From: Candidatus Aminicenantota bacterium
Lineage (GTDB): Bacteria > Acidobacteriota > B3-B38 > Guanabaribacteriales > B3-B38
NCBI GenBank assembly: GCA_029880275.1
Contig: JAOUOQ010000090.1
Location: forward strand, 1-7,544
Direction: 5' to 3'
Length of the DNA stretch: 7,544 nucleotides
Shown here: piece by piece, positions 6,032-7,544 of the stretch
Position numbering within the stretch: position 1 is the first letter of the stretch
How the letters are laid out: every line of letters starts with the position of its first letter
Program-made: the position numbers and the translations under genes
The notes under the pieces: model-generated
Seen by the model: only the letters and a program-made list of their open reading frames with translations
What the model was told of the DNA's origin: nothing
The model's database searches: none

Positions 6032-6097
6032 ATGTCTGACAGGATGAGAGATTCGAAAACAATGATATGTTTGCCATTGCTATTCATAGGCTTGTGA
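6032..6097 (+). CDS. Possible 21-residue small ORF before sppA
   Basis: ATG 6032 opens a 21-codon frame ending at TGA 6095, encoding a charged start (MSDRMRDSK) and a hydrophobic end (CLPLLFIGL). AAGGTG (6021-6026) lies 5 bases upstream, a good ribosome site. CCTT (6009-6012) can pair with AAGG (6020-6023) and could hide that site. It resembles a small membrane or leader peptide, but an ORF this short arises easily by chance. The remainder of 5940-6149 shows no clear promoter. Confidence 0.2.
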   Translation: MSDRMRDSKTMICLPLLFIGL

Positions 6098-6133
6098 GGT
6101 AAAGTCTATTTTTCTGAAAAGGATTTAAACGCT

Positions 6134-6142
6134 AAAAGGAGG
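6134..6142 (+). promoter_or_regulatory. Strong ribosome binding site of sppA
   Basis: AAAAGGAGG, a full match to the anti-Shine-Dalgarno core, ends 7 bases before ATG 6150 and fixes the sppA start. It is the strongest ribosome site in the window. Confidence 0.85.
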
Positions 6143-6149
6143 AAAAAAT

Positions 6150-7544
6150 ATGAGCAAAAAGGCAACGGGATGCTTAATAGCTCTGGGAATATTCCTTGCG
6201 CTCCTGGTCGTTCTCTTTCTGGCCACCCTGTTTACCTTGAGAGCTCCATCTATAAAGGCAAACACGGTGCTGGAACTCCCCATTGAGGGGACTCTAATAG
6301 AGTGTGCACCCATCTCCATGCTGGAGAGGTTTTTCATGGCGAAGGTGACCGTAGTGTGGGATGTCCTTCAGGTTCTCCAGACAGCCGCCAAAGATAACGA
6401 AATTTCAGGGGTAATTCTAAAAATCAGCCCACTCAATAGCGGACTGGCTAAGATTCAGGAGCTGAGAAAGGGAATCATCGATTTCAAACGCTCGGGAAAG
6501 TTTGTCCTCTCTTTTATGGAAACAGCGGGAAACAAGGAGTATTATCTGGCATCTGCCGCCGATGAGGTCTGTCTGGTGCCCGTTGGGGATTTGAATCTCA
6601 CCGGGCTGGTCACCGAAGTTGCCTTCTACCGCGGCTTTTTTGACAAATGGGGCATGATACCCAACTTTGAACATATTGGCAAATACAAAAGCGCCTCCGA
6701 TATTCTCACTCGCAAGGATATGTCCCCTGCCCATCGGGAGGCGACCGACTCCCTTCTGGACAGCCTTTACCAATCTCTCTTAAAGGATTTAGCCCAGCGG
6801 AATAAACTCTCCAACCCGAAAAATATCCAGGAGCTCATTGACAGGGGTCCCTTCACTGCCCAGGAAGCCCTTGACGATGGTCTGGTAGACCAGCTTCTCT
6901 ATGAAGACCAGTTTTACGAGCTTGTCCGCCAGAAGAACAAAGGGCAACTCCCCTTAATCACCGACAAGGATTACCAGCGCTCTGTCATGAGACCCTCGGC
7001 ATGGGGGTGGCGCCCTAAAATAGCCCTTATCTATGCCACCGGCACCATTTCCACTGGAGAGAGCTTCTATGCACCCCTGGTAGGCAAGGTTATGGGCTCA
7101 AAAACCATATCTCAGGCCATACGGTCAGCACGGAAGAGCAGCTCCATCAAAGGGATTGTCTTCCGCATAGATAGCCCCGGCGGGTCGGCTCTGGCTTCTG
7201 ACATCATCTGGCGGGAGGTAGAACTTACTCAAGGGGAAAAACCCTTTGTGGTTTCCATGTCGGATACCGCAGCCTCAGGGGGATATTACATCGCTATGGG
7301 AGCCGACAAGATTGTAGCTCAGCCAACAACCGTCACCGGTTCAATCGGAGTTATATCGGGCAAGTTCGACCTGCGGGGTCTATACGATAGGCTGGGAATC
7401 AACAAAGAAGTAATCAGTCGGGGCAAGAATGCAGACCTGTTCTCCGACTATCGGAGCTTCTCTCCGGAGGAGAAGGAGATTCTGCTGAAGATGATAGGGA
7501 ATATCTATAAAAACTTCGTCCACAAGGCAGCCCTGGGGAGAAAG
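6150..7544 (+). CDS. sppA: Signal peptide peptidase SppA, two-domain type (3' partial)
   Basis: Membrane-bound serine protease that degrades cleaved signal peptides. The frame runs from ATG 6150 for 465 codons to the window edge without a stop. A single membrane segment lies near the N-terminus (about 8-30). The first S49 domain (about 40-265) carries the general-base lysine K180 in GKYKSA. The second (from about 290) begins with IALIYATGTIS, has RIDSPGGSA (339-347) and carries the nucleophile S376 in TAASGGYY, then TGSIGV. Lys in the first domain and Ser in the second is the pattern of the long (E. coli-like, about 600-residue) SppA, so roughly the last quarter is missing here. The start is fixed by AAAAGGAGG 7 bases upstream. 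There is no good sigma-70 match directly upstream, so read-through from the 5366 promoter is possible. Confidence 0.95.
   Translation, partial: MSKKATGCLIALGIFLALLVVLFLATLFTLRAPSIKANTVLELPIEGTLIECAPISMLERFFMAKVTVVWDVLQVLQTAAKDNEISGVILKISPLNSGLAKIQELRKGIIDFKRSGKFVLSFMETAGNKEYYLASAADEVCLVPVGDLNLTGLVTEVAFYRGFFDKWGMIPNFEHIGKYKSASDILTRKDMSPAHREATDSLLDSLYQSLLKDLAQRNKLSNPKNIQELIDRGPFTAQEALDDGLVDQLLYEDQFYELVRQKNKGQLPLITDKDYQRSVMRPSAWGWRPKIALIYATGTISTGESFYAPLVGKVMGSKTISQAIRSARKSSSIKGIVFRIDSPGGSALASDIIWREVELTQGEKPFVVSMSDTAASGGYYIAMGADKIVAQPTTVTGSIGVISGKFDLRGLYDRLGINKEVISRGKNADLFSDYRSFSPEEKEILLKMIGNIYKNFVHKAALGRK

Noticed and set aside
5982..6041. 7-bp inverted repeat TGTCAGA ... TCTGACA
   Set aside because: The arms are 46 bases apart and not extended by further pairing; expected by chance in this length.

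Overview
The window carries ordinary bacterial housekeeping and regulatory genes around one poorly understood stretch (about 5184-6149). An NtrC-type regulator for sigma-54, a type II secretion/type IV pilus-like pseudopilin, a D-Ala-D-Ala ligase and a two-domain SppA protease suggest a bacterium with peptidoglycan, probably diderm. The mix (GAF/PAS kinase with an NtrC regulator, a pseudopilin of the REKEKELLFRG type, a THEP1-family NTPase) recalls Desulfobacterota, Acidobacteriota or uncultured candidate phyla. No marker here fixes the phylum, so this is inference.

Layout. 1-2699 (+): a two-component pair. The sensor kinase is cut off at its 5' end by the window edge (GAF remnant, PAS, HisKA, HATPase). 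It overlaps a sigma-54 activating response regulator (receiver, AAA+, Fis-type helix-turn-helix) by 17 bases. 2842-3369 (-): a convergent pseudopilin gene with its own sigma-70-like promoter. 3561-5183 (+): ddl followed after 3 bases by a THEP1-family NTPase, clearly one transcript. 5184-5471: a non-coding leader region rich in inverted repeats, with a good sigma-70-like promoter whose spacer holds a perfect 12-bp palindrome. 5472-5939 (+): an unrecognised exported protein. 5940-6149: intergenic, with a possible 21-codon ORF. 6150-7544 (+): sppA, running off the 3' edge but already containing both catalytic residues.

How the genes fit together. The kinase and regulator form a complete phosphorelay. 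Their target is not visible, because I found no well-spaced sigma-54 promoter in the window. ddl makes the D-Ala-D-Ala dipeptide for the cell wall, and its coupled NTPase has no obvious link to that step. The pseudopilin, the exported protein and SppA all concern the cell envelope or secretion. Nothing in the window amounts to a clearly new multi-gene system. The best leads are the palindrome-containing promoter before the unknown exported protein, the repeat-rich leader in front of it, the Lys-to-Arg change in the receiver domain, and the ddl-THEP1 pairing.
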